Source: Chloroflexota bacterium (GTDB taxonomy: Bacteria; Chloroflexota; Anaerolineae; Anaerolineales; Villigracilaceae). From it: a stretch of DNA of 48,546 nucleotides. The DNA is taken from the NCBI GenBank assembly GCA_023459215.1, contig JAEWVF010000014.1, positions 1 through 48,546 of the forward strand. The letters are read 5' to 3'. Made by a program: the position numbers and the translations under genes. Within the stretch, counting starts at the first letter, position 1; each line of letters starts with the position of its first letter. Positions 30,891-39,159 of the stretch are shown here, piece by piece. The notes beneath the pieces are model-generated. The model worked only from the letters and a program-made list of their open reading frames with translations. It ran no database searches and was not told the origin of the DNA.

Positions 30891-32837
30891 TTATTTCCCG
30901 AGCAAATTCATGGCAGCCTGGACAATCTTTGAATGCGACGGCAGGATGTCATCTTCGAGCGATTTGGCATTGGCGATGGGCAGGTCAAGCGCACCCAAAC
31001 GCTGAATGCGGACTCCGCCTGGACCAGCCTCGGCAGTTCGAGCGGCCACTTCCGCGCCCCAGCCGAGGGTCTGTGTCCCTTCTTCGAGAGTCAGCAAATG
31101 CCCGGTTCGGCGCAGCGAGTTGAAAAGCGGATCCAGTTCAAAGGGGCTGAGCTGGCTGAACAGCACAATCTCGCAGAAAATCTCGTACTCGTACATCAAC
31201 TCGCGGGCGGCTTCACGCGCCAGTTCGAAGTTGTAGCCGTAGGTGGCGAGGGTGAGATGCACTGATTCGATATTCGATATTCGAAGCGTGAAGGTGGGAT
31301 ACGCGCCGCCAGAAGAAGAAACTTCCCAATCGAGCAAATCCTTCGCTTCGAGGAGCGGACGGGTATAAAGCAGTTTGTGTTCGACAAAGAGAACGGGATC
31401 ATCGTCAGCAATGGCCGCCAGCAGCAAATCGGACGGGTTGCCCAGGCTGTTGGGCGCGACGGTTTTCAGGCCGGGCGCGCCGAGCAGGTGTTTTTCGAGC
31501 GACTGGGAGTGGGTTGGGCCGTAGCCGCGCCGTCCGCCCATCGGCAGGCGCAGGACGAGCGGAACGCGCACCTGGTCGTTGTACATCCAGCGGAATTTGG
31601 CAGCGTGATTAATCAACTGGTCGGCCATCAGGGTGACAAAATCGCCGAACATGACTTCGGCCAGCGGGCGCAATCCGCGCAGGGCCATGCCGTTGCAAAT
31701 GCCCATGATGGCCGCTTCGGAGATAGGCGTGGTCAGGACGCGCTCGGGGAAGCGCGTCGAGAGTCCGCGGGTGACTTTGAACGCGCCGCCATATGGGTCG
31801 AGGATGTCTTCGCCGAGGATGTAAACGCGTGGATCGGTTTCGAGGGCAGAGTGCAGGGCAGAATTGATCGACTCCAAAACTGTTTTCCGGTTGTTTGGTT
31901 GTCCGGTGTTCCGGTTTTTCGGTTGTGCGGTTGGCGCAGAAACTGGAGAACTGGGTAACTGGAGAACCGGAAAACCATCCTCCCCGGCGCGGGTGAACGC
32001 ATCGTCGATAATAGTGTCGATTTCTGCTTCGACGGAGGCGCGGGATACGGAATCGATTCGCGGGGCGTGGATGGTCAGCGGGTCGTGCTCAACCCGAATT
32101 TTTGCAATCTCCGCCGGGTCGCGCGGATCGTCGCCTTTGCTGTGAGCGGAGAAGCGGTAGGTGTGCAGGATGCAGGCTGCGGGACGTCCGCTGCGAACGT
32201 GATCAACCGCCTCGCGCGCAATCGGCAAAAGGGTCAGGACATCACTCGAAGCCGCCTCCCAGGTCTCGATCCCAAAAGCCTTGAATCGATCTGAAATCGA
32301 GCCAGCGACCCCCATTTCGGTGGGCGTGGTCTGGGCATAGCGGTTGTTTTCGACAACGTACAGGACAGGGATTTGCCACAGGGCAGCGATGTTCAGGCTT
32401 TCGTAGAGCGCGCCTTCGCCCAGGGTGCCGTCGCCGAGGAAGACGACCGAGATGGCGCCGCTGGCTTTGGCTTTTTCGGCCAGCCCAATGCCGGTCGCAA
32501 CCGGGACGATACCGCCCTGGATGCCGTTGGAATAGAAATTGCGCCAATGGATGTGCTGGCTGCCACCGCGCCCGCCAACCAGGCCGGTGGCGCGGCCCAT
32601 CAGTTCAGCGGCCAGGCGGTAAGGGTCGCCGCCATAGGCCAGGAAATGGCCGTGACAGCGATGGTTGCTGAAAATAACATCGTCGGGGCCGAGGGCGCTA
32701 AAAATTGCGGCGGCGTCGGCTTCCTGACCGATGTAGGCGTGGGTGGTGCCGAAGAGTTTGCCGGTCGAGAATTCGGCCAGGGCGCGCTCTTCAAAACGGC
32801 GGATGAGGTACATGCTGCGGTAAAGGTCGAGGTTCAT
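30891..32837 (-). CDS. Fused alpha-beta 2-oxoacid dehydrogenase E1 component
   Basis: A 648-residue thiamine-diphosphate enzyme in which the E1 alpha and beta subunits are one chain. The alpha part (1-285) starts LYRSMYLIRRFEERALAEF, has HRCHGHFLAYGG and the ThDP motif GDG (residue 135) ... ENNRYAQTT. The beta part (about 325-648) has GEDILDPYGGAFKVTRGLSTRFPERVLTTPISEAAIMG and DDPVLFVEHKLLY. It would decarboxylate a 2-oxoacid (pyruvate, branched-chain or acetoin type) and acylate a lipoyl arm. The linker (~288-322) is encoded by repeat-like DNA. No CAT-type E2 or E3 gene is nearby. TATAAT ends 10 nt before ATG 32837 and there is no Shine-Dalgarno sequence. Confidence 0.88.
   Translation of the reverse strand: MNLDLYRSMYLIRRFEERALAEFSTGKLFGTTHAYIGQEADAAAIFSALGPDDVIFSNHRCHGHFLAYGGDPYRLAAELMGRATGLVGGRGGSQHIHWRNFYSNGIQGGIVPVATGIGLAEKAKASGAISVVFLGDGTLGEGALYESLNIAALWQIPVLYVVENNRYAQTTPTEMGVAGSISDRFKAFGIETWEAASSDVLTLLPIAREAVDHVRSGRPAACILHTYRFSAHSKGDDPRDPAEIAKIRVEHDPLTIHAPRIDSVSRASVEAEIDTIIDDAFTRAGEDGFPVLQLPSSPVSAPTAQPKNRNTGQPNNRKTVLESINSALHSALETDPRVYILGEDILDPYGGAFKVTRGLSTRFPERVLTTPISEAAIMGICNGMALRGLRPLAEVMFGDFVTLMADQLINHAAKFRWMYNDQVRVPLVLRLPMGGRRGYGPTHSQSLEKHLLGAPGLKTVAPNSLGNPSDLLLAAIADDDPVLFVEHKLLYTRPLLEAKDLLDWEVSSSGGAYPTFTLRISNIESVHLTLATYGYNFELAREAARELMYEYEIFCEIVLFSQLSPFELDPLFNSLRRTGHLLTLEEGTQTLGWGAEVAARTAEAGPGGVRIQRLGALDLPIANAKSLEDDILPSHSKIVQAAMNLLGK
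31870..31975 (-). repeat. Word-type repeats encoding the E1 alpha-beta linker
   Basis: On the plus strand the words GGTTGT, GTCCGGTG, TTCCGG, TTTCGGTTGTG are tandemly varied, followed by AACTGGAGAACTGGG and AACTGGAGAACCGG. They fall exactly between the two E1 halves. A second word patch, ATTCGATATTCGATATTCG (31263-31281), is also inside this gene. Confidence 0.65.
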
Positions 32838-32847
32838 AGCGGGGATG

Positions 32848-32853
32848 ATTATA
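32848..32853 (-). promoter_or_regulatory. -10 box just upstream of the E1 start
   Basis: On the minus strand TATAAT lies 10 nt before the ATG at 32837. This places the expected transcript start within about 4 nt of the start codon. No clear -35 was seen. Confidence 0.4.
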
Positions 32854-32880
32854 ACCGCTGCGGGTTGAATAGCCGTGCCT

Positions 32881-32966
32881 GTCATTTCGAAGGAGCCGTG
32901 GAACGGCGAGTGAGAAATCTTAACAAAGTGTACAAGATTTCTCGCCAAAGAACGGCTCGAAATGAC
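32881..32966. repeat. GTCATTTCGA palindromic intergenic repeat
   Basis: Outer arms GTCATTTCGA (32881-32890) and TCGAAATGAC (32957-32966). The inner arms AGAAATCTT and AAGATTTCT, with AGCCGT/ACGGCT between, give a long imperfect hairpin with a 12-nt loop. Confidence 0.8.
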
Positions 32967-32978
32967 AAAGGCGACAAA

Positions 32979-33008
32979 CAAAAAAAGGCCGGGCATTGCT
33001 GCCCGACC
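32979..33008 (-). terminator. Intrinsic terminator of the Gly-rich protein gene
   Basis: On the minus strand GGTCGGGCA pairs with TGCCCGGCC (one mismatch) and is followed by seven T. It lies 20 nt after the stop at 33028. Confidence 0.88.
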
Positions 33009-33027
33009 CATTGGGTACCGGTTTGTC

Positions 33028-33552
33028 TTACGGCTGCTGGTTCATGAAGCCGCCGCCATGACCACGGCCGCCACCCATCCCGCCGCCGCGTCCGCCGAAG
33101 CCGGAGCCATCCAGCGGGCGTTCGCCGTCGCAGGTGCCACCGCCCATGCCGCGCGACTGCATCCGCTCAAGCATGAAATCAGCCTGCTCCTGGGTCAAAA
33201 CGCCATCGGCCACCGCAGCATCAAGGGCAGCCTGGTGAACTTCCTGCATAAAGGTCGGCAGGTCAGCTTCGGCGATGCCGTTATCGAGAGCGATTTCGTG
33301 CGGGCGGGTGCCGGCCTCGACCAGGGCGGTCACTTCGTCGACGCTCAGGCCGGTTTTGTCGGCAAAAGCCGCCAGTTTGTAGGTGTGCAGGTCGCCGTCG
33401 CCAGCTATCCCGTGCATTCCGCCGCGCCCGAAGAAGGGGACGGTGGGGGTCTCATCGGCAGGCGGCTCTTCGGTTTGAGCAAACGCCACGCCAAGTCCGA
33501 GGGTTCCGAGCGCCAACACGAGCGCAAGCATTACAAAAATAGTCTTTTTCAT
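33028..33552 (-). CDS. Secreted Gly-rich protein, DUF2680-like
   Basis: A 174-residue exported protein. The signal peptide MKKTIFVMLALVLALGTLGLGVAFA has a probable cut after AFA. A helical middle has LAAFADKTGLSVDEVTALVEAG and a LTQEQADFMLERMQ helix, the repeat type seen in DUF2680/YckD-like proteins. The tail is rich in Gly, Arg and Met (GFGGRGGGMGGGRGHGGGF). The ATG has an AGGAG-type site upstream on the minus strand. It is monocistronic with its own terminator. A metal or envelope stress role is possible, but function is unknown. Confidence 0.75.
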   Translation of the reverse strand: MKKTIFVMLALVLALGTLGLGVAFAQTEEPPADETPTVPFFGRGGMHGIAGDGDLHTYKLAAFADKTGLSVDEVTALVEAGTRPHEIALDNGIAEADLPTFMQEVHQAALDAAVADGVLTQEQADFMLERMQSRGMGGGTCDGERPLDGSGFGGRGGGMGGGRGHGGGFMNQQP

Positions 33553-33687
33553 GGTTGTATCTCCTTGTTTTTATGTTCCAGGGCCGTTGCCCTGACTGTC
33601 TAAAGGATACAACTTGAATGTAAAGGGTTTGTAAAGAAGCGCGCAAGGTTGTTCAAAGAATCAGCACGCATCCAAATGCAGACAAGG

Positions 33688-33760
33688 CCTGAGCGGAGGG
33701 CGGTTTTGCGCAAAACGCCCTTCGACTACGCCGCGCAAAGAACGCGCGGCTCCGCTCAGG
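33688..33760. repeat. Palindromic CCTGAGCGGAG intergenic repeat
   Basis: CCTGAGCGGAG (33688-33698) is mirrored by CTCCGCTCAGG (33750-33760). An inner GCGTTTTG-type stem (GGTTTTGCGCAAAAC) and CTTCGACTAC complete the element. Confidence 0.75.
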
Positions 33761-33792
33761 ACTTGAAAATCACAGTTGACAGTAGTAACCAA

Positions 33793-35985
33793 TCAGCGTG
33801 CCAGGTAGCACAGGCGCAAAATTTTCAAGTCGTCATACCCAACCCGCCCACCCAATTTATCGAAAGCCGGCTTGATGTAGGCTGCGCCAAATTCTTCAAA
33901 AGCGGCGAAGGCTGCCTGCTGGTCGTCGGGGGAGGTGGAGGTCAGCGACTGGAAATCTTCCCCGCTGCGCAGGCGGTTGCCCGCCAGGGCATATCTCGTT
34001 AAATGGTCGATGACCGTCCCCACCGTCACCTGATACCGTTCCAGCAGGTCTTTGACCGACATCCCAGCGTTGTACGCTTCGCCAATCAGCGTGGTGCGCG
34101 CTCCCAGACCGGGTTCGACGCTTTTGGCGGGTTTCTCCCTTTTGGCCGAAACCGTTGCGCGGGCTTTCTCGGCGATTTTGTGCTTTTTGCAATACGGGAG
34201 GATCACTTCCAGAAACAAATCGCCAAACTTCTCCAGTTTGACCTGCCCAATGCCCGAAATGCCCAACAGCGCCTGACGCGACTGCGGATAATAAGCCGCC
34301 ATCTCAACCAGCGTCCGGTCTGAGAAGATGACATAGGGCGGGACGCCATCGGCGTCGGCCAATTCCTTGCGTTTGGCGCGTAAAAGCGCAAACAGGGCAT
34401 GGTTGTATTCGAGTTCTTTCTTGTTGTCCTTCTTTTTGGCGCGTTCTTCCACTTCCTGCAACTGGCCGAAGATTTTGGCGCGGTTTTTGAGCGCAGTCCG
34501 CGCCTTTTCGGCCAGGCTCAGGGTGCGGTACTCACCCTCCTGGTTGAGATAGCCCATCTGGACAAGCTGGCGCGACAGGTGCATCCACTGCTTTTGGGTC
34601 AACTCCTGGCCGATGCCGTAAGTCGAGAGCTTGTCATGTTCCAGGCGCAATACTTTTTCGTTCTTCGAACCCAGCAACACATCGGTCACATGTCCCGCGC
34701 CAAAGCGCTCGCCGGTGCGAAAGACACAGGACAGGAATTTCTGGGCCGGGACGGTAATGTCCTCCAGAACCGGAGCTTCGGCGTTGCAGTTGTCGCAGTT
34801 ATCGCACTTCTCCGCCAGGAATTTCTCGCCAAAATAGGCCAGCAGCGGCTTGCGGCGGCAGTTGCGCTCGTCCTCGGCATAACGCACAATCGCATCCAAC
34901 TGCTGGACAGCCGCTTTGCGCTCGTCGCCCTCTTTTTGGTCGATGAAATATTTCAACTTGGCCACATCGCCATAACTGTAGAGCAGCAAGCAGTGCGCCG
35001 GCAAACCATCGCGTCCGGCCCGACCAATTTCCTGGTAATAGCCTTCGATGCTCTTGGGCAAATCAAAATGGACGATAAAGCGCACATTCGGCTTGTTGAT
35101 GCCCATGCCAAAAGCAATCGTCGCCACCATGATCTGGACATCGTCGCGGATGTAGGCTTCCTGGTTGCGGCGACGGGTGTCGTCATCGAGACCGGCATGG
35201 TAGGGGCGGACAGCGTATCCGCGCCGTTCGAGGTAATCGCTTAAATCATCCACCTGGCGGCGCGAGAAGCAGTAAACGATCCCCGATTGATCCTTGAAGC
35301 GTTCGAGAAAACGCGTCAGTTGGATTTCACCGTCGCGTTTGGGGGCAACTTCGATGAACAGGTTTTCGCGGTTGAAACTGGCGACAAACTCGTTCGAGCC
35401 CTTCAAGCCCAGGCTGCGGGTAATGTCGGCGCGGACGCGTGGGGTGGCGGTCGCGGTCAGGGCCAGGCAAACCGCCCCCGGATAGCGGCGGCGCACATCC
35501 GCCAGTTGGCGGTATTCAGGCCGAAAGTCGTGTCCCCATTCCGAGATGCAGTGGGCTTCGTCGATGGTCAGGCAATCAACTTTGAGTTCGGCGAGCAGGC
35601 CGAGGATGCGCGGCGTGAGCAGGGTTTCGGGTGCGACGTAGAGCAGTTTGACCTGCCCGCGCCGAACGTAATCCATATTTTCGGCGTAGGCTTCGGGGGA
35701 GAGCGTGCTGTTGATGAACAGGGCCGGGACACCCGCCGCGCGCATCTGCTCGACCTGGTCTTTCATCAACGCGATCAGCGGCGAGACAACCACGGTCAGC
35801 CCTTCGAACATCAGCGCCGGGATTTGGTAGCAGAGCGACTTTCCGCCACCGGTTGGCATGATCGCCAAACTATCGCGCCGGGCCAACACGTTTTCGATGA
35901 TCTCGCGCTGGAGCGGGCGGAAGGTGTCGTAGCCAAAGGTGGTTTTCAGGATGGATTCGGGGGTCATTCGTGGGGCAATAAACAT
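33793..35985 (-). CDS. recQ: ATP-dependent DNA helicase RecQ
   Basis: A 730-residue RecQ that unwinds DNA 3'-5' for repair and recombination. Helicase motifs: FRPLQREII (motif 0), PTGGGKSLCYQ (I), TIDEAHCISEWGHDFRPEY (II plus aromatic loop), LTATATP (III), and QEIGRAGRDG (VI). A zinc-binding RecQ-Ct region follows (NCRRKPLLAYFGEKF...CDNCDNC) with a winged helix. Next comes an HRDC-like domain (LFALLRAKRKELADADGVPPYVIFSD), and an extra C-terminal HTH_40-like region (NAGMSVKDLLERYQVTVGTV). It ends with DDLKILRLCYLAR. The start at 35985 is used; ATG 35967 is possible. It lies 6 nt after the 97-residue gene, which suggests one transcript. Confidence 0.95.
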   Translation of the reverse strand: MFIAPRMTPESILKTTFGYDTFRPLQREIIENVLARRDSLAIMPTGGGKSLCYQIPALMFEGLTVVVSPLIALMKDQVEQMRAAGVPALFINSTLSPEAYAENMDYVRRGQVKLLYVAPETLLTPRILGLLAELKVDCLTIDEAHCISEWGHDFRPEYRQLADVRRRYPGAVCLALTATATPRVRADITRSLGLKGSNEFVASFNRENLFIEVAPKRDGEIQLTRFLERFKDQSGIVYCFSRRQVDDLSDYLERRGYAVRPYHAGLDDDTRRRNQEAYIRDDVQIMVATIAFGMGINKPNVRFIVHFDLPKSIEGYYQEIGRAGRDGLPAHCLLLYSYGDVAKLKYFIDQKEGDERKAAVQQLDAIVRYAEDERNCRRKPLLAYFGEKFLAEKCDNCDNCNAEAPVLEDITVPAQKFLSCVFRTGERFGAGHVTDVLLGSKNEKVLRLEHDKLSTYGIGQELTQKQWMHLSRQLVQMGYLNQEGEYRTLSLAEKARTALKNRAKIFGQLQEVEERAKKKDNKKELEYNHALFALLRAKRKELADADGVPPYVIFSDRTLVEMAAYYPQSRQALLGISGIGQVKLEKFGDLFLEVILPYCKKHKIAEKARATVSAKREKPAKSVEPGLGARTTLIGEAYNAGMSVKDLLERYQVTVGTVIDHLTRYALAGNRLRSGEDFQSLTSTSPDDQQAAFAAFEEFGAAYIKPAFDKLGGRVGYDDLKILRLCYLAR

Positions 35986-35991
35986 TTTTTG

Positions 35992-36285
35992 TTATCGCTT
36001 TTTGTATCCCAGCTTTTCATATATTTCATCACGAGTCATCTCCCAAAAAGGCTTATCGGGGAGTAACTTTTCTCTTGCCTCAGGTTTCAAAACATCCTTA
36101 AACTCATGTTTCACTCTATCAGGAGCATGTTCAAGAACCTCAATCTGCGCTGATGCTGCCATTCTCTCCAAAAACTGTGCCAGTCTTAAATCTTTCCAAA
36201 TAGCCACTCGAAGTTCAACTGGGGTGTCTTTACTTGCAAAGTAAGCCCAAAACTGCTCCCAATTAAAGTTTACCTTTCCAGTCAT
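35992..36285 (-). CDS. Hypothetical 97-residue protein upstream of recQ
   Basis: A small, charged, mostly helical protein without membrane segments (MTGKVNFNWEQFWAYFASKD...EMTRDEIYEKLGYKKR). I recognise no family. The ATG has AAAGGA upstream at proper distance and the stop is 6 nt before the recQ start, so it is probably the first gene of a two-gene transcript. Its AT content is higher than that of its neighbours, hinting at recent acquisition. No function is proposed. Confidence 0.65.
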   Translation of the reverse strand: MTGKVNFNWEQFWAYFASKDTPVELRVAIWKDLRLAQFLERMAASAQIEVLEHAPDRVKHEFKDVLKPEAREKLLPDKPFWEMTRDEIYEKLGYKKR

Positions 36286-36314
36286 GTGACATCCTTTATA
36301 AAGAACGGCTTACA

Positions 36315-36334
36315 GGTACCGATTTTTCGGTATC
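36315..36334. promoter_or_regulatory. Palindrome upstream of the recQ operon
   Basis: GGTACCGATTTTTCGGTATC has TACCGA and TCGGTA arms with a 4-nt centre. It lies about 30 nt before the 97-residue gene, where an operator would be placed. The binding protein is unknown. Confidence 0.4.
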
Positions 36335-36377
36335 TTGGGCACTTCTCTGCGCCCTATGATTTTTTATACTGGCACAA

Positions 36378-36396
36378 CGCGAGATAGCATCTCGCG
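36378..36396 (-). terminator. Short hairpin after the EamA gene
   Basis: Perfect 8-bp stem CGCGAGAT / ATCTCGCG with loop AGC, just past the stop at 36402. The T-run is poor, so termination strength is doubtful. Confidence 0.45.
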
Positions 36397-36401
36397 CCAC
36401 G

Positions 36402-37250
36402 TTATTTGCGCCCAACCTGGATTTGGGCCAGCAGTACGGCGACAAAAATCAGCCCGCAGCCGAGGGCTTGAATTGGGGAGAGAACTTCGCCGAGCACCAG
36501 CCAGCCAAAGATAACCGCAAAAACGGCTTCAAGGCTGAGCAGGATGGCGGCGTCGGTCGGCGGGGTGTGGCGCTGCGCCCAAACTTGCAGGGTATAGCCT
36601 ACGCCAACCGAAAAAATGGCCGTATACAGCAGCGCGCCGACAAAAAGCCAGATTTGCGCCATCGGGATGGTTTCGGTGAATGCGCCAACGCCGAGGTTGA
36701 GCATCCCACTGACCAGGAACTGTCCCGCAGAAAAGCGCAGGGCGTCATAACGCGAGGCAAACTTGCCCAAAACGACCACATGAAAAGCCCAGAACAAGGC
36801 CCCGGCCAGTTCAAGCAAGTCGCCGGGCTGGATGTGGAACTCGCCGCCGGTGCTGAGCAGGTACCCGCCGCCGATAGCCAGGAACACGGCCACGATTTGC
36901 GTCCAGAAGGGGCGTTCCTTCCAGCCGAAGAACAGGACAATCGGCACCAGAACAACGTACAGACTGGTGATGAATCCGGCATTGCCGGCCGTGGTGTAAA
37001 CCAGCCCAGCCTGCTGCAAGGCGCTGGCAACGAACAAAACCGTCCCGGCAATCAAAACCCATTTCCAGCCGGAACGGTCGAGGCCGGGCTTGCCGCGCAG
37101 GAAAGGCCAAAGCAAGAGCGCGCCAAGCAGAAAGCGCAATCCATTGAACAGGAAAACATTGCCCATTTCGCCAATGATGCGCTGGGCAGCAAAAGCGCTG
37201 CCCCAAACCAGGGCAACGAGGAGCAGGGTGAGATCGGCTTTGAGGCGCAT
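36402..37250 (-). CDS. DMT superfamily transporter (EamA family)
   Basis: A 282-residue inner-membrane protein with ten helices made of two five-helix EamA repeats. The start LTLLLVALVWGSAFAAQRIIGE and FLFNGLRFLLGALLL are typical. The repeat junction carries ...LAGALFWAFHVVVLGKFASR, and the end has LLSLEAVFAVIFGWLVLGE. Such proteins export metabolites, often amino acids or other drugs/metabolites; the substrate cannot be assigned. ATG 37250 begins right at the conserved start. A 13-codon extension to 37289 is encoded by repeat-like DNA and was rejected. No Shine-Dalgarno sequence is obvious. Confidence 0.9.
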   Translation of the reverse strand: MRLKADLTLLLVALVWGSAFAAQRIIGEMGNVFLFNGLRFLLGALLLWPFLRGKPGLDRSGWKWVLIAGTVLFVASALQQAGLVYTTAGNAGFITSLYVVLVPIVLFFGWKERPFWTQIVAVFLAIGGGYLLSTGGEFHIQPGDLLELAGALFWAFHVVVLGKFASRYDALRFSAGQFLVSGMLNLGVGAFTETIPMAQIWLFVGALLYTAIFSVGVGYTLQVWAQRHTPPTDAAILLSLEAVFAVIFGWLVLGEVLSPIQALGCGLIFVAVLLAQIQVGRK

Positions 37251-37280
37251 TGTTTGGGTTGAACGTTGAAGGTTGAAAGT

Positions 37281-37347
37281 GGAGTCCAAAATCTCCCGAT
37301 TTTGGACTTGTGGGCGGAAACTCCAAAGTCTGGAGACTTTGGACTCC
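37281..37347. repeat. Word-type inverted repeat between EamA and aldo/keto reductase genes
   Basis: GGAGTCCAAAATC faces GATTTTGGACT, and CTCCAAAGTC faces GACTTTGGAC. This gives two adjacent hairpins built from the same words. Confidence 0.7.
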
Positions 37348-37355
37348 GGGATGGG

Positions 37356-38330
37356 CTATTTTTCTTCCCAGGCCGAAACCTCGTCAAGCGAGGCTTTTTC
37401 CTCGGGGGTAAGGCTCACATCCAGGGCGGCCAGATTGTCCCTGAGTTGGGCCAGGTTGCGCGGGCCGATGATGGGGCTGCTAATGAGCGGGTCGGCCAGC
37501 ATCCAGGCCAGGGCGATGGCCGAGATGTTGGTGGCCTTTTCAGCGGCCAGTTTTTCAACCGCGCCCAAAACATTCCAACCGCGCTCGTTGAAATAACGGC
37601 GCTGGACACCCTCCGTGCGGGCGCTGTCGGCGGGCAGTTGGGCATCGCGGCGGTACTTGCCGGTCAAGAATCCGCCAGCCAGCGGGCTATAGGGGATGAC
37701 GCCGATTCCGTAGGTTTTGCAAACAGCCTGTAGTTCGCGCTCGAATTCGGCGCGATTGAGCAGGTTGTAGTGCGGCTGGAGGCTGTCGTAGCGCGCCAGC
37801 CCGTGCTTGTCGGAAGTCCACAGGGCCTGCATCAGTTCCCAGGCGGCATAGTTGGATGCGCCGATATAACGGACTTTGCCCTGGCGGACAAGGTCATCGA
37901 GCGCGCGTAGGGTTTCTTCAATGGGCGTCGCTTCGTCCGTCCAGTGGGTCTGGTACAGGTCGATGTAGTCAACCTGCATCCGTTTGAGCGAGGCTTCGAC
38001 CGCCTGCATAATGTGGATACGGCTGAGGCCCTCGTCATTGGGGCCGTCGCCCATTTTGCCGCGCACCTTGGTAGCGATAACCAGTTTTTCGCGTGGGATG
38101 CCGGCCTTTTTGATCCAATTGCCAAGGATGGTTTCGGAAACGCCGCCAGGGTTGCCTTCGACCCAGCGCGAGTAGATGTTGGCGGTGTCGAAGAAGTTAA
38201 TCCCGGCTTCGTAGGAGGCAGACAAAACAGTGTACGAGTCTTCTTCGGAGACTGACCAGCCGAATTGCATCGTGCCCATGCACAGAGGTGAGACTTTCAG
38301 GCCAGTGCGACCGAGGTTGCGATAATTCAT
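37356..38330 (-). CDS. Aldo/keto reductase
   Basis: A 324-residue NADPH-dependent reductase with the AKR barrel. The catalytic tetrad is visible: D48 (FFDTANIYS), Y53, K88 (ATKVRGK) and H129 (DLYQTHW). The segment YIGASNYAAWEL and late SSPIIGPRNLAQLRDNLAALD bind NADPH. The start MNYRNLGRTGLKVSPLCMGTMQFG is typical of the YajO/GSP-like group of bacterial AKRs. It may reduce aldehydes, methylglyoxal or sugars. No operon partner identifies the substrate. The ATG is followed by strong conservation at once, so the start is secure. Confidence 0.92.
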   Translation of the reverse strand: MNYRNLGRTGLKVSPLCMGTMQFGWSVSEEDSYTVLSASYEAGINFFDTANIYSRWVEGNPGGVSETILGNWIKKAGIPREKLVIATKVRGKMGDGPNDEGLSRIHIMQAVEASLKRMQVDYIDLYQTHWTDEATPIEETLRALDDLVRQGKVRYIGASNYAAWELMQALWTSDKHGLARYDSLQPHYNLLNRAEFERELQAVCKTYGIGVIPYSPLAGGFLTGKYRRDAQLPADSARTEGVQRRYFNERGWNVLGAVEKLAAEKATNISAIALAWMLADPLISSPIIGPRNLAQLRDNLAALDVSLTPEEKASLDEVSAWEEK

Positions 38331-38350
38331 GGTTGACTCCAGTTTTCAGT

Positions 38351-38412
38351 GGGCGATATTCGACAATTCGATACTCGATGCTCGATGTTCAAATATCGAA
38401 TTATCGAGTGTC
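38351..38412. repeat. Word-type repeat upstream of the aldo/keto reductase gene
   Basis: The words TTCGACAATTCGATAC, TCGATGCTCGATG, AATATCGAATTATCGAG and TGTCGAATATTG repeat with small changes around ATTCGA/TCGAAT. The same words recur inside the E1 gene at 31263-31281. Confidence 0.65.
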
Positions 38413-38420
38413 GAATATTG

Positions 38421-39140
38421 CTACTCGACCTTGATATAAATGCGCTTGTTGATTGCGCCCTTCGATTTGTAATCGGTCACGCGAATCGTGCCAATTTCGG
38501 AGGTGTTTTGGACATGCGTGCCGCCATCGGCTTGCAGGTCGAGTCCGACCAGTTCGACCGTGCGGACTTCGGGGATGCCTTCGGGCAGCAGGTTGATTTT
38601 GGTGCGAATCAAGTCGGGGATTTGGAAGGCTTCTTCGCGCGGCAGGATTTTGACGCGCACTTCGCGAGCGGCGGCCACTTCGCGGTTGACGGCGGTTTCG
38701 ATCTCGCCGACCAGTTCGGCGCGCAGGGTTTCGAACTCGAAGTCCATGCGGCCTTCGAGCGGATCCATGTTGCCGCCGGTGACTTGCGCGCCATAGTCGC
38801 GGAAAACCACGCCGCACAGGACATGCAGGGCAGAGTGGGTGCGCATCAGGTTGTGGCGGCGCTGCCAGTCGAGCACGCCGCTGACAGTTGCGCCGACCGC
38901 CGGGAGGGGCGCTTCGCCGCCGAGGAAGTGCAGGACATCGGCCCCAGCTTTTTTGACGGACGTAACCGGGTAGTTGACGCCGTCCGCGCTGATTTGGCCG
39001 TAATCGCAGGGCTGGCCTCCACCGCCGGGGTAAAAGGCGGAGCGGTCGAGGATAACGGAACGGGCAGCCTCGTCCACAGCGGTGACGGTGGCTGTGAATT
39101 CTTTCAGGTAAGAATCGGTCTGGTAAAGCAGGTCGGTCAT
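38421..39140 (-). CDS. Alanyl-tRNA editing protein, AlaX type
   Basis: A 239-residue free-standing editing domain that hydrolyses Ser- or Gly-tRNA(Ala). Landmarks are the N-terminal beta part with RSAFYPGGGGQPCDYG, the zinc motif HSALH, GGNMDPLEGRMDFEF, and a late LDLQADGGTHVQNTSEIG. In AlaRS the last motif is CGGTH; here the cysteine position is Asp (DGGTH), which I believe also occurs in other AlaX proteins, so the metal site is probably HHH plus another ligand. The ATG has AGGAG upstream. It is the second tRNA-editing gene in the window, after YbaK at 18326. Confidence 0.9.
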   Translation of the reverse strand: MTDLLYQTDSYLKEFTATVTAVDEAARSVILDRSAFYPGGGGQPCDYGQISADGVNYPVTSVKKAGADVLHFLGGEAPLPAVGATVSGVLDWQRRHNLMRTHSALHVLCGVVFRDYGAQVTGGNMDPLEGRMDFEFETLRAELVGEIETAVNREVAAAREVRVKILPREEAFQIPDLIRTKINLLPEGIPEVRTVELVGLDLQADGGTHVQNTSEIGTIRVTDYKSKGAINKRIYIKVE

Positions 39141-39159
39141 GGGTGCTCCTGGTGGGGTC

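Noticed and set aside
36402..37289. Longer start for the EamA transporter
   Set aside because: The extra codons are in word-repeat DNA and the conserved helix begins at ATG 37250.
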